Assembly (NCBI RefSeq): GCF_000829055.1 | Contig: NZ_AP012544.1 | Coordinates: 2,728,001-2,792,000 of the forward strand | DNA: 64,000 nucleotides | Direction: 5' to 3' | From: Lacticaseibacillus casei DSM 20011 = JCM 1134 = ATCC 393 | GTDB lineage: Bacteria; Bacillota; Bacilli; Lactobacillales; Lactobacillaceae | Shown here: positions 45,705-54,063 of the stretch, piece after piece | Numbering within the stretch: position 1 is the first letter of the stretch | How the letters are laid out: each line of letters begins with the position of its first letter | The notes under the pieces: generated by a model | What the model saw: the letters and a program-made list of their open reading frames with translations, nothing else | Databases searched by the model: none | What the model was told of the DNA's origin: nothing | Made by a program: the position numbers and the translations under genes

Positions 45705-47306
45705 ATGAAAAAACACTGGGTTGCACGTTTGGGTGTGCTGGGGCTCGTATTGATTCTGCTGCTTGGCGGTTTTGCTGCTAAGCCAGTCAATGCTGCGAGC
45801 GACGACAACACATTCAAAGTCGGTATGGAAGCCGGCTATGCACCGTTCAATTGGACACAGAACACAGATGCCAATAACGCGGTCAAGATTCAAGGCAGTC
45901 ATGAATACGCCAATGGTTACGATGTTCAGATTGCGCGGAAAGTCGCTAAGGCACTGCACAAGAAAGTCGTTGTGGTCAAAACCTCTTGGGATGGCCTGCC
46001 GCCTGCTTTAACTTCCGGAAAAATCGATGCCATTATCGCCGGGATGTCACCAACACCGGATCGGCGCAAAACGATTGATTTTACCAATCCGTACTACATT
46101 TCCAATCTGACCATGGTCGTCCGTAAAGACAGCAAATATGCAAAAGCCAAGAGTATTGCTGATTTTAAAGGTGCTAAAGTGACAGCGCAGCTCAGTACGT
46201 ATCACTATCAGGCCATTAACCAAATCAAAGGAGTCGTCAAGGAACCGGCCATGAACGACTTCCCAGCGATGCGGGTGGCCTTGGAGTCTGGCACCATTGA
46301 CGGCTACGTTTCCGAAGTTCCTGAAGGGATCACGGCAGAACGCGCCAACCCGAACCTGATGTATATCCATTTTGCCAAGGGTCAGGGATTTAAAACCGAT
46401 GCCAGCGACACCAACCTAGCAATCGGGTTGCGGAAAAACGATCCCAATAAAGCTAAAATCAATGAACTGCTCGCTACGATTTCCAAAAAAGAGCGGGCAC
46501 GCCTGATGAATGAGGCGGTCGATAATCAGCCTTCGACCGAAAAGAGCGGCAACTGGTTCATGGCCATTATGAAACAGTATGGGCCGATGCTCTTGCGTGG
46601 TACCGGTATGACGTTGTTACTGGCCTTGGTCGGCACCCTTGTTGGCTTCATCATCGGCCTGTTAGTCGGGATTATTCGCACCACGCCAAAACCCAAGAAG
46701 TTGGGACAGCGCGGTTTGCGGGCAGTTATCAATTGGCTGCTTTCCTTGTATATCGAAGTCTTCCGTGGCACGCCAATGATTGTTCAGGCAGCGGTCTTGT
46801 ATTATGGCGCCGCCCAAGCCTGGCACCTGAACATGGATCGCACTACCGCAGCGCTTTTGATTGTTTCAATTAACACTGGCGCCTACATTTCCGAAATTAT
46901 CCGTGGCGGGATTATTTCCGTTGATGAAGGACAGTTCGAAGCAGCCAGTGCGCTGGGCATGACGCATCTACAAACCATGATGAAAGTTATCCTGCCGCAA
47001 GCGGTTCGTAATTCCCTGCCAGCGGTCACGAATGAGTTCATTGTGAACATTAAGGATACGTCCGTGCTGTCGGTTATCTCGGTTTCCGAACTGTTCTTCA
47101 GCGGCGAAACCATTGCCGGACAAAGCTTCCAGTTCTTCCACACCTATCTGATCGTCAGCGGCATCTATCTCATCATGACCTTCACCATCAGCCGCCTCTT
47201 CCGGCTCATCGAAAAACATCTCGACGGACCCAAAGACTACAACGTGATGAACAATCAAATGCAGGTTGAAACACCGAAAATTGGCACCGCAAAAGAGGGG
47301 GACTAG
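45705..47306 (+). CDS. Fused lysine ABC transporter substrate-binding/permease protein
   Basis: 533 residues. ATG at 45705 is preceded by AAGGGAG; the open frame upstream runs back into the riboswitch terminator. A signal segment (VLGLVLILLLGGFAAKPVNA) leads to an SBP_bac_3 domain (about 37-285; GMEAGYAPFNWTQ, IDAIIAGMSPTPDRRK) and a permease domain with EAA loop AASALGMTHLQTMMKVILPQ. The L-box upstream makes lysine the likely substrate. An ATPase gene follows by 3 bp. Confidence 0.93.
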   Translation: MKKHWVARLGVLGLVLILLLGGFAAKPVNAASDDNTFKVGMEAGYAPFNWTQNTDANNAVKIQGSHEYANGYDVQIARKVAKALHKKVVVVKTSWDGLPPALTSGKIDAIIAGMSPTPDRRKTIDFTNPYYISNLTMVVRKDSKYAKAKSIADFKGAKVTAQLSTYHYQAINQIKGVVKEPAMNDFPAMRVALESGTIDGYVSEVPEGITAERANPNLMYIHFAKGQGFKTDASDTNLAIGLRKNDPNKAKINELLATISKKERARLMNEAVDNQPSTEKSGNWFMAIMKQYGPMLLRGTGMTLLLALVGTLVGFIIGLLVGIIRTTPKPKKLGQRGLRAVINWLLSLYIEVFRGTPMIVQAAVLYYGAAQAWHLNMDRTTAALLIVSINTGAYISEIIRGGIISVDEGQFEAASALGMTHLQTMMKVILPQAVRNSLPAVTNEFIVNIKDTSVLSVISVSELFFSGETIAGQSFQFFHTYLIVSGIYLIMTFTISRLFRLIEKHLDGPKDYNVMNNQMQVETPKIGTAKEGD

Positions 47307-47309
47307 CTC

Positions 47310-48056
47310 ATGGCAAGCGAACCATTAATCCAAGTTAAGAATCTCAAAAAGAGTTTTGGGAACCACGAAGTCCTGACTGACATCAATTTCAACGTCCAAG
47401 CCGGTGAAGTTGTTTCAATCATCGGTCGCAGCGGCTCCGGCAAGTCGACCCTGTTGCGCAACATCAACCTGTTGGAAACCCCAACTGGCGGCGATATTCT
47501 TTTTCATGGCAAAAGCATTCTAGGGGAAGACGTAAAGTTGAGCACCTATCGCGCCAAAGTCGGCATGGTGTTCCAGAGCTTCAATTTGTTCAACAACATG
47601 ACCGTCTTGCAAAACGTAATGGTGCCGCAGCAAACCGTCTTAAAACGTGACGCTGCTGCCGCCAAAACCCACGCGTTGGAACTATTGAAACAAGTCGGCA
47701 TGGATCCCTTCATTGCCGCCAAACCGGATCAGCTCTCCGGCGGGCAGGAACAGCGGGTCGCCATTGCCCGCGCCGAAGCAATGGATCCGGAAGTGCTCCT
47801 GTTTGATGAGCCAACCAGTGCGCTGGATCCGGAAATGGTCGATGATGTCCTGAACACGATGACGGCCCTAGCCCACACTGGCCTGACCATGATCATCGTC
47901 ACCCACGAAATGGCCTTCGCTCGCGATGTTTCCGATCGCGTCGTCTTCATGAACAACGGCATCATTGCCGAGTCCGGCACGCCGGATCAAATCTTCGGCA
48001 ATCCGCAACAAACAGCGACAAAGGAATTCCTGAAGCGTTACTTGAACCGGGTTTAA
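47310..48056 (+). CDS. Lysine ABC transporter ATP-binding protein
   Basis: 248 residues. Walker [11 protein letters not shown]-loop region VFQSFNL, signature [14 protein letters not shown], Walker [14 protein letters not shown] and the switch His in VTHEM. The signature has Glu where most of this family has Gln (GGQQQ), a minor variant. It powers the fused permease encoded 3 bp upstream, in the same riboswitch-controlled operon. Confidence 0.94.
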   Translation: MASEPLIQVKNLKKSFGNHEVLTDINFNVQAGEVVSIIGRSGSGKSTLLRNINLLETPTGGDILFHGKSILGEDVKLSTYRAKVGMVFQSFNLFNNMTVLQNVMVPQQTVLKRDAAAAKTHALELLKQVGMDPFIAAKPDQLSGGQEQRVAIARAEAMDPEVLLFDEPTSALDPEMVDDVLNTMTALAHTGLTMIIVTHEMAFARDVSDRVVFMNNGIIAESGTPDQIFGNPQQTATKEFLKRYLNRV

Positions 48057-48116
48057 CTGAATTAGCCTCATAAACAGATAAAAATGAAGCCGGATCATAA
48101 TTCACGGCCACAATAC

Positions 48117-48163
48117 AAAAGCGGGCATACTCAACAATAACTGGAGTATGTCCGCTTTTAGTT
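48117..48163 (+). terminator. Terminator of the lysine transporter operon
   Basis: AAAAGCGGgCATACTC / GAGTATGtCCGCTTTT, 16-bp stem with one mismatch, then T-rich. Confidence 0.85.
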
Positions 48164-48198
48164 TTCCTAGGAAATTGGTTTGAATTATTAAAACGTCA

Positions 48199-48370
48199 GT
48201 GCCAAAGCGTAGCAATCGGAGGCCAGATGGGGCTCAGTGGTGAAATCATTGTTGGCGGTTTACCGCCTACAATGAGGCCGATCTTTGAGACTCAGCCGGT
48301 TTTGCTGAGGCTCAAAGTCGTGCCCACCACGTTCCAGCCCCATTTGGCCGGAGATTGCGGAGTTTGGCAC
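48199..48370. repeat. Family 2 three-stem repeat, copy 2 (inverted)
   Basis: Inverted relative to copies 1 and 3: begins GTGCCAAAGCGTAGCAATCG and ends ATTGCGGAGTTTGGCAC. Outer stem ATGGGGCT / AGCCCCAT; inner hairpins CATTGT...ACAATG and CTTTGAG...CTCAAAG. Confidence 0.8.
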
Positions 48371-48379
48371 GACAATCTA

Positions 48380-48625
48380 TTATTTTGTCTTCCGCTTCTT
48401 TTCCCGATGTTCGCGCCATGTGTCCAGACTCACCACGATGAAGAACAGGAAAAAGCCGCCGACCCCGGACTCTGCCGTTAGCAAAAGGTAGCGCAAGGCA
48501 AGGTAGCCTTTTCCAGCGGTGACGTCTTGATAGCCGACATAGCCAAACGTCATTAGCACCGCTAAGCCCAGTACCAGCACGGTGTAAATAAGGGTTCGTT
48601 TTAAAATCCGTTTGAATGTCGTCAT
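48380..48625 (-). CDS. Small membrane protein, unknown function
   Basis: 81 residues with two predicted helices (about 11-31, LIYTVLVLGLAVLMTFGYVG, and 55-70, GVGGFFLFFIVVSLDTW) and a basic C terminus (REHREKKRKTK). A weak AGGCG lies upstream. Follows the interrupted sugar-binding protein by 26 bp and could be cotranscribed with it. I do not recognise the family. Confidence 0.55.
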   Translation of the reverse strand: MTTFKRILKRTLIYTVLVLGLAVLMTFGYVGYQDVTAGKGYLALRYLLLTAESGVGGFFLFFIVVSLDTWREHREKKRKTK

Positions 48626-48651
48626 GGACGCGCCTGCTTTCTTTTGGTTAA

Positions 48652-49923
48652 TTAACGATTATCTTTCAAAATGGTTTCGGCTTGCTTTTGCAGCGTGGTT
48701 AGCACGGTCTTAGGCTCGGCCTTTTTGGAAACGGTCTGGTCAACGGCATCCAGCAAGTTGTTACGGTAAGTGTTATAGCCGATGAATGGTGTTGATGAGA
48801 ATGCATCATCATAAGCATCGACTGCGGCCTGGTAGTTCGGGTTGGCTTTTAGGTAGGCTTGATAGTCGCTTGACTTCGTGGCGGTCGACACAACCGGTAC
48901 GTACCCGCTGGCTTTGGCCCACTGCGTCTGAATCTTGGTGCTCATCAGAAACTTCATGAATTTAACCGCGCCTTTGATTTGATCCGCCGAGGCACCTTTG
49001 AAAACTGAAATACCATTGTTACCCAGAACCGAACTGGATTTGCCATCAAAACTCGGCATCACCGCGGTTCCCCAATGCATGCTCTTAGGTGCCGTTGACG
49101 CGATCTGCTGAATCGTGGCGCTAGAGCCGAAGCCGGCAAAAATTTTACCTTGAACAAATGGCACATTAAAGTAATTATCCAGTCCTGCTGTGACAGCCGT
49201 CTTATCCTGCAGCATGCTGGTGATCGCCGTCATCGCTTTGATGCTAGCTGGCGTATCGATTTTCGCCTTCTACCGCGGCGTAATCAGGCGATTGCCGACA
49301 TCATACGCTAATGTCTCAAATTCAAAATCATAACTCTTATTAAACGCGACACCTGTGATGCCATCACCCTTAAGCTGTTGCCCGATTTTGGCAAGTTCTT
49401 CCCAAGTCTTCGGTACAGTCAGATGATATTTTTCTAGGATATCCTTGTTGTAAAACATGAGCCGCGTCCCGGTGGCAAACGGAATCTGATAATAATCACC
49501 GTGATACTTCAGGTTCGTGGCAATGCCGGGATAAATCGACTTCAGCTCCGCGGCGGAAAACTGGGATTTTACCTGCTTATCAATGTTGACCAGCATCCCG
49601 TCATGGACATATTCCGGAATAATCGTATCCGTTACCTGCCCAATCGTCGGTAAGGTTTTGGACTTCGCCGATGCCAGGTACTTCTTCTGCAAGTTGTCAT
49701 ACGAACCCTGCGATGTTGCAACGACCTTGTATTGCTTTTGACTACTGTTAAACGTCTTGATATACCCTTCCAACGCCTTGTTGTAATTCCCGGTCATCCG
49801 GTGCCAAAAGGTAATCGTCACCGGACCCTTGGAAGTTTTCTGCGCCGAACTGCCACTACTGCATGCGGTCAGCAACAAGACCATCAATGCAGTCGCAACA
49901 CCAAGTAACCAACGTCTCTTCAT
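48652..49923 (-). pseudogene. Carbohydrate ABC transporter substrate-binding lipoprotein interrupted by an amber codon
   Basis: Start at 49923 (MKRRWLLGVATALMVLLLTAC, lipobox LLTACSS). The SBP_bac_1 frame of about 423 codons is broken by TAG at 49270-49272 with no frame change: LITPR, stop, KAKIDTPASIKAM. A CAG to TAG change would explain it. The N part contains PVTITFWHRMTG and YYQIPFATGTRLMFYNK, typical of UgpB-like sugar or glycerol-phosphate binding proteins; the C part has NGISVFKGASADQIKGAVKFM. No permease or ATPase genes are adjacent. A LacI-like palindrome and an IS30 sit just upstream. Confidence 0.87.
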
Positions 49924-50029
49924 CACATGTACCCCCATTATTGTCGTAAACGCATCGTGTCGTTGTGGACAAGACCCGCAAACCGCCGATCCCATCCGGC
50001 TGTCAGTACATCTCCTTAAAACTATGTAC

Positions 50030-50057
50030 AGTATACCAATACTTACCGCAAGCGGTA
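50030..50057 (-). promoter_or_regulatory. -10 box and LacI-type operator of the sugar-binding protein gene
   Basis: TATACT on the minus strand (50030-50035) with the perfect palindrome TACCGCAAGCGGTA (50044-50057) over the -35. Such CG-centred palindromes are typical of LacI-family regulators. The IS30 begins 22 bp beyond. Confidence 0.55.
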
Positions 50058-50079
50058 TCTTTTGCCAAAAAAAAAGAAA

Positions 50080-51340
50080 CGCGCATTTTAGAATCAAGTT
50101 AGCCACTGTCTCAAAATTTTTTGGACAATAAAAAACATCAAGAACAGATATCCTGTATCATTGAAGTTCCTACACAAACAATGGAAGAGGATATTGTCTT
50201 GATGCAGAAACAGGATAGCACACACCGCCAAAAAGGTCAGCACTTAACATCACTCGAGCGCGGAAAAGTGGCCGGATTCCGCCAAGCTGGGAAGTCCAAT
50301 CGTTGGATTGCTGCTGAAATTGGCGTCTGCCCGCAGACCATTAATAATGAAATCAAGCGAGGTACAGTAGATCAGGTCAAGAAGAGTAATGGCAAGCGCG
50401 TCTACCATCGACAATACCTGCCAGAGGCTGCTCAGGCACGTTACGAGACTGCACGCTTGAGCTGCCATCGTCCTGACAAGTTCGCCAGCGTACAGGTCTT
50501 CTTAGCCTGGTACGTACAGCGAGCTAAGCAGGACAAATGGTCGCCGGATGCTTCGATCGGCTATGCCAAGCGACACAAGCTGTTTACTCCTGAAGAGCTT
50601 GTTTGTGCCTCGACTTTGTACCAGTACATTGACGACCAACGCCTAGAGATTCGAAATATCGACCTGTTGGAGAAGACTAAGCGGAAGACCTCTCACCAGC
50701 ACCACACCAAGGCTAAGCGCCTGGCTGGCCGCAGTATCGAGGAACGGCCTAAGGTCGTTGAACGACGCAGGCAGTTCGGTCACTGGGAGATGGATACCAT
50801 TGTCGGTAAACGCAATGGCAAGGAGAGCGTCATCTTGACTCTGATTGAGCGCAAGACCCGTTGCCAACTTCTCCGCTTGATCGAAGGACGAGATGCAGAC
50901 TCTGTGAGCTATGCATTGCGTGGAATCAAGCGCGAATGGGGAGCTTGCATCAAGACCATCACAGCCGACAACGGACCCGAGTTCACCGCCTTAAATACTG
51001 CTTTTGCTGGGACGGAAACTGAGATCTTCTACGCCCATCCTTACACGTCCTGCGACCGTGGCACCAACGAGGCACATAACCGGATGATCCGCCAGGACTT
51101 CCCTAAGGGCATGTCCCTAGATGACATTAGCCCTAGTCAAGTGCAGGCCACGCAAGACCGCTTGAATCAGTTGCCTCGCAAACAACAGGGCTACTGCACA
51201 CCCCAGCAAAACTTTGAGGCCGAAGCTCGGCGCGTTCACCGCATGGCCCAGTAGTCTCTCTAGCGCCACAACTTCTATTTGATAACGGCCTGTTCTGGGA
51301 TTGTCCTCAACGACTGGCTAACTTGTTCTTGCAATTTACG
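50080..51340 (+). mobile_element. IS30-family insertion sequence, copy 2
   Basis: About 1261 bp. Ends carry CAAGTTAGCC / GGCTAACTTG as in copy 1; flanking AAAAAAAAGAAA at 50068-50079 and 51341-51352 is the target duplication. It landed in the T tract of the terminator belonging to the gene at 51389. Confidence 0.9.
50202..51254 (+). CDS. IS30-family transposase
   Basis: 350 residues from MQKQDSTHRQKGQHL, aligned with the start of copy 1. HTH LERGKVAGFRQAGKSNRWIAAEIG and DDE residues in GHWEMDTIVG, TITADNGPEFT and NEAHNRMIRQD. Complete. Differs from copy 1 at many positions, especially the C terminus (QQGYCTPQQNFEAEAR). Confidence 0.93.
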   Translation: MQKQDSTHRQKGQHLTSLERGKVAGFRQAGKSNRWIAAEIGVCPQTINNEIKRGTVDQVKKSNGKRVYHRQYLPEAAQARYETARLSCHRPDKFASVQVFLAWYVQRAKQDKWSPDASIGYAKRHKLFTPEELVCASTLYQYIDDQRLEIRNIDLLEKTKRKTSHQHHTKAKRLAGRSIEERPKVVERRRQFGHWEMDTIVGKRNGKESVILTLIERKTRCQLLRLIEGRDADSVSYALRGIKREWGACIKTITADNGPEFTALNTAFAGTETEIFYAHPYTSCDRGTNEAHNRMIRQDFPKGMSLDDISPSQVQATQDRLNQLPRKQQGYCTPQQNFEAEARRVHRMAQ

Positions 51341-51373
51341 AAAAAAAAGAAAGCCGATTTTGCTTTCTTTTTG
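51341..51373 (-). terminator. Terminator of the DUF975 gene, targeted by IS30
   Basis: AAAGAAAGC / GCTTTCTTT followed by a long T run on the minus strand; the run is part of the IS30 target duplication. Confidence 0.75.
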
Positions 51374-51388
51374 CATTTTACTGCGGTA

Positions 51389-52108
51389 TTAAGCTTGTTC
51401 TTCCGTTAATTTAAGATAGAAATTCGCCAATGTCATACTGCGATACGGGATGACCCAGATGGAAGCCAGCCCCATAGTAATCAACTCTAACAGCCACCAG
51501 CCCAGAAAACTCAGCAATAACACAAAGTAATCCCACTTATGGCCAAACATCAACTCTCGGCTGCGGGTCACGGCTTCGGTATAGCCAATCGGTTGGCCGC
51601 TATCGATCGCATCCCGATAAATCCATTGCGCCTGTGAATACGCCATCGCCTTAACAATCCCCGGGACAATCAGCAAGAACATCCACAGGAAAATCCAGAG
51701 CCATTGCAACAGACCAATCAACAAGCTGCCCAGAAAATATTCGCCCCGTTCAAAAATCTTGAACATCTGCATCCAACTAAACTGATGATCCGACCGGCCG
51801 CGAAGACCATCGATCATCGCAAACATGACGCCAATCATCAGTAACACACCCAACAGGCTCAAAAAAATAACAATTGACTGCCACATCTGCCAGTATTCAT
51901 TCACCCGCCCGCCTGTGACCGTGAATATATCTCCCCGCAACAGAGTATGCCATTCCCCGCGATGTACTTCATGTACGGAAGGAAACGGCACAAGCGTTGC
52001 GAATGCCATCAACAGTAACGCCGGTAAACTAATGCGCAGATAATAGCTAAAGTTGGGATTCAATTCCGCCTTGGCTTGATTCTTTAGTGATGTCCGGTCC
52101 ACAGACAA
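51389..52108 (-). CDS. DUF975 family membrane protein
   Basis: 239 residues. An N-terminal polar stretch (RTSLKNQAKAELNPNFSYYL) precedes about five helices, with the recurrent DUF975 motif VPGIVKAMAYSQAQWIYRD and EAVTRSRELMFGHKWDYFVL. An integral membrane protein of unknown role, often near stress or envelope genes. GGGGGA precedes the start. An IS30 sits in its terminator but does not damage the gene. Confidence 0.85.
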   Translation of the reverse strand: MSVDRTSLKNQAKAELNPNFSYYLRISLPALLLMAFATLVPFPSVHEVHRGEWHTLLRGDIFTVTGGRVNEYWQMWQSIVIFLSLLGVLLMIGVMFAMIDGLRGRSDHQFSWMQMFKIFERGEYFLGSLLIGLLQWLWIFLWMFLLIVPGIVKAMAYSQAQWIYRDAIDSGQPIGYTEAVTRSRELMFGHKWDYFVLLLSFLGWWLLELITMGLASIWVIPYRSMTLANFYLKLTEEQA

Positions 52109-52173
52109 CTCCCCCTTAACTGTGATTGCCTCATACAGTTGCTGGGAATATCATAACAGAAAAGCCCGTTTTG

Positions 52174-52512
52174 TTACACAAACTTGAGCGGGACCTTCGG
52201 ATTGAGTCGTGGCTTCCCGCGCAAAAGTGTAAACTCATCGCCACTTACGGTTAACTCGGTTTTCGAATCAAAAAACCCAGCCGCATAGCTTTTGATTAAA
52301 ACCGGTCCTACTGGGGAATCAAGGTGCGCATCAAATACATCCGGCACATTACGGCGTGGCAATATCAGGAGACTGAATTTAGCTTGGGATGCATCATGAT
52401 ACTGTCGCGAATAAGGCCCGATGCCATCATTTAAATCCAAAACCAACACCCGATCTGCGTGTAAAAGCGGCGCCAGTCGGGCTGCTGCCTGTGCAGATAT
52501 ATTAAGCTCCAT
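52174..52512 (-). CDS. HesB-fold Fe-S biosynthesis family member without cysteines
   Basis: 112 residues. MELNISAQAAARLAPLLHADRVLVLDLNDGIGP parallels the N terminus of the 9435-9839 protein, and LIKSYAAGFFDSKTELTV parallels its later strands. There is no cysteine anywhere, so it cannot bind an Fe-S cluster as IscA does. Likely a structural or diverged paralogue. RBS GGGGGTG lies upstream. Single gene. Confidence 0.7.
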   Translation of the reverse strand: MELNISAQAAARLAPLLHADRVLVLDLNDGIGPYSRQYHDASQAKFSLLILPRRNVPDVFDAHLDSPVGPVLIKSYAAGFFDSKTELTVSGDEFTLLRGKPRLNPKVPLKFV

Positions 52513-52663
52513 ATTTCACCCCCACAAGTACAATAATCCTTGTCGCCCACATTATGGAACGGATTGCCACAGGATACAACCAGCTTGTAAAAGTTTAACG
52601 AAATGCCTAAAATTGGTGTAATGAACCACGATGCTATTCTGTCAGTTAAGACGAGGTGTGCCA

Positions 52664-52987
52664 ATGAATATCTATTCGGCTTTAAAGTTTATCCAGATCG
52701 ATCATGCACAAGTCAATCACCTGCAGGTTGTCGTCACCGACCAAAGCGGCAAGCCTGATGCCGGCATGACCGATTTATTAATCGACTGCCTCAACAAGAT
52801 CGATATTTTCGTTGATCTCAGCACCACCGACCGCGTCAGTGATGTCATTGACGATCTCAACTTACTCACGCCGCTGCCATATGATGTTCTCGAAGAATAC
52901 CAAAAGATTCTCGAGCAGCCCATCAACGGCATCAACGTTGCGATGAAAAAGCAGTTGATCGAATTCATTTATGCGCTGACTGTTTGA
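52664..52987 (+). CDS. Hypothetical protein, 107 residues
   Basis: Start at 52664 (MNIYSALKFIQIDHAQ) after GAGGTGTG; an in-frame ATG 11 codons earlier is not supported. A soluble, acidic, alpha/beta-looking protein: LLIDCLNKIDIFVDLSTTD, YDVLEEYQKILEQP, KKQLIEFIYALTV. No membrane segment or signal. I do not recognise the family. Followed by a terminator. Confidence 0.65.
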   Translation: MNIYSALKFIQIDHAQVNHLQVVVTDQSGKPDAGMTDLLIDCLNKIDIFVDLSTTDRVSDVIDDLNLLTPLPYDVLEEYQKILEQPINGINVAMKKQLIEFIYALTV

Positions 52988-53025
52988 ACCAACGGCGCCA
53001 ACTGCTTCTGCTGTTTCATTTTAAC

Positions 53026-53078
53026 AAGCTCGCCTCTCTGCCAGCAATCTTTGCTGTCGCAGATAGGTGGGCTTTTTT
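53026..53078 (+). terminator. Terminator of the 107-residue gene
   Basis: AGCTCGCCT / AGGTGGGCT (one G-T and one weak pair) then six T. Confidence 0.65.
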
Positions 53079-53080
53079 AG

Positions 53081-53450
53081 TGTGAGCGTGAGCCAGCCCG
53101 GTTAGAAATCGGAGTGTAAGTGGCCTCAGGCGTGATGGCCCGACCTTGGCCATTGCGCCTGAGGTCCTTACACGCAGGTTTCTGGGCTGGCGAACGCGTT
53201 ATGGTGAGCGTGAGCCGGCGCGCTTAGAAGTCGGAGTGTAAGCGGCCTTGGGCGTGATGGCCCGGGCTTAGGCCATTGCGAACAAGGTCCTTACACGCAG
53301 GTTTCTGGGCTGGCGAACGCGTTATGGTGAGCGTGAGCCGGCGCGCTTAGAAGTCGGAGTGTAAGCGGCCTTGGGCGTGATGGCCCGGGCTTAGGCCATT
53401 GCGAACAAGGTCCTTACACGCAGGCTTCTGCGCTGGCGAACGCGTTTGGG
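53081..53450. repeat. Three tandem family 1 repeats
   Basis: Copies at 53081-53204, 53203-53327 and 53327-53450 abut with shared TGAGCG boundaries. Copy 2 has the left half of copy 3 (GCCGGCGC outer arm) and the right half of copy 1 (GGGCTGGC), so its outer stem is mismatched. This is the signature of unequal crossing-over. Confidence 0.9.
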
Positions 53451-53592
53451 TGAGCGACAGCCATTTCAAAACGCAAGCACCACTTCAATCGAACCCGTGT
53501 GGCAAAAGCAACGTAATAAGTTCATTTTTATGACAACAACAGTTTCGCTTGTCGCCATTTTCTGCTATCCTGACGAAAACGGAGGCGAAAAA

Positions 53593-54063
53593 ATGAACGA
53601 AACGGGATATTCTTTGCCAGCTAACATCAAATTTGTCTGGCGCGCCGATATATTCATCTGGTCTTTCAACTTTTTTGTTGTTGGCTTACTTTTGCTCATC
53701 GCCAGTCATTTTTGGCATTGGCCTTCATGGCTAGGTCTTGGCGTCATTGGGTTAACGGTGCTGCAATATATTATCCGACGGGTCCTCGTGTCTTATCGCT
53801 ATCGATTTTTGCGCTACAACATCACCCCGACCGCAGTTTTCCTTCAAAAAGGGTTCTTCTTCCGTAAAAATGAAGCGATCCCGATTGCTCGCATTCAAAA
53901 TGTGACGTTGGAACAGGGACCGCTTCTCCGGTGGCAACAATTGCAACAGGTCAACATCGAAACCGCCAGCACGGCCCATGTCATTGACGGGGTAACGGCA
54001 TCCGTTGCCAATCAGTTGCGGACCCAGATTTTGAAGCTGGCACAGGAGGCGCGCGATGAATGA
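53593..54063 (+). CDS. PH domain-containing membrane protein (YdbS-like)
   Basis: 156 residues from MNETGYSLPANIKFVWRADI at 53593 after CGGAGG; the upstream open frame lies in the repeat. Two helices (about 16-60) then a bacterial PH (bPH2) domain with FLQKGFFFRKNEAIPIARIQNV. Overlaps the next gene by 8 bases, the usual ydbS-ydbT pairing. The role of the pair is unclear; in Bacillus it has been tied to resistance to some bacteriocins. Confidence 0.85.
   Translation: MNETGYSLPANIKFVWRADIFIWSFNFFVVGLLLLIASHFWHWPSWLGLGVIGLTVLQYIIRRVLVSYRYRFLRYNITPTAVFLQKGFFFRKNEAIPIARIQNVTLEQGPLLRWQQLQQVNIETASTAHVIDGVTASVANQLRTQILKLAQEARDE

Noticed and set aside
53081..53450. CRISPR array
   Set aside because: The repeats are about 124 bp, abut without spacers, are palindromic throughout, and no cas genes are near.
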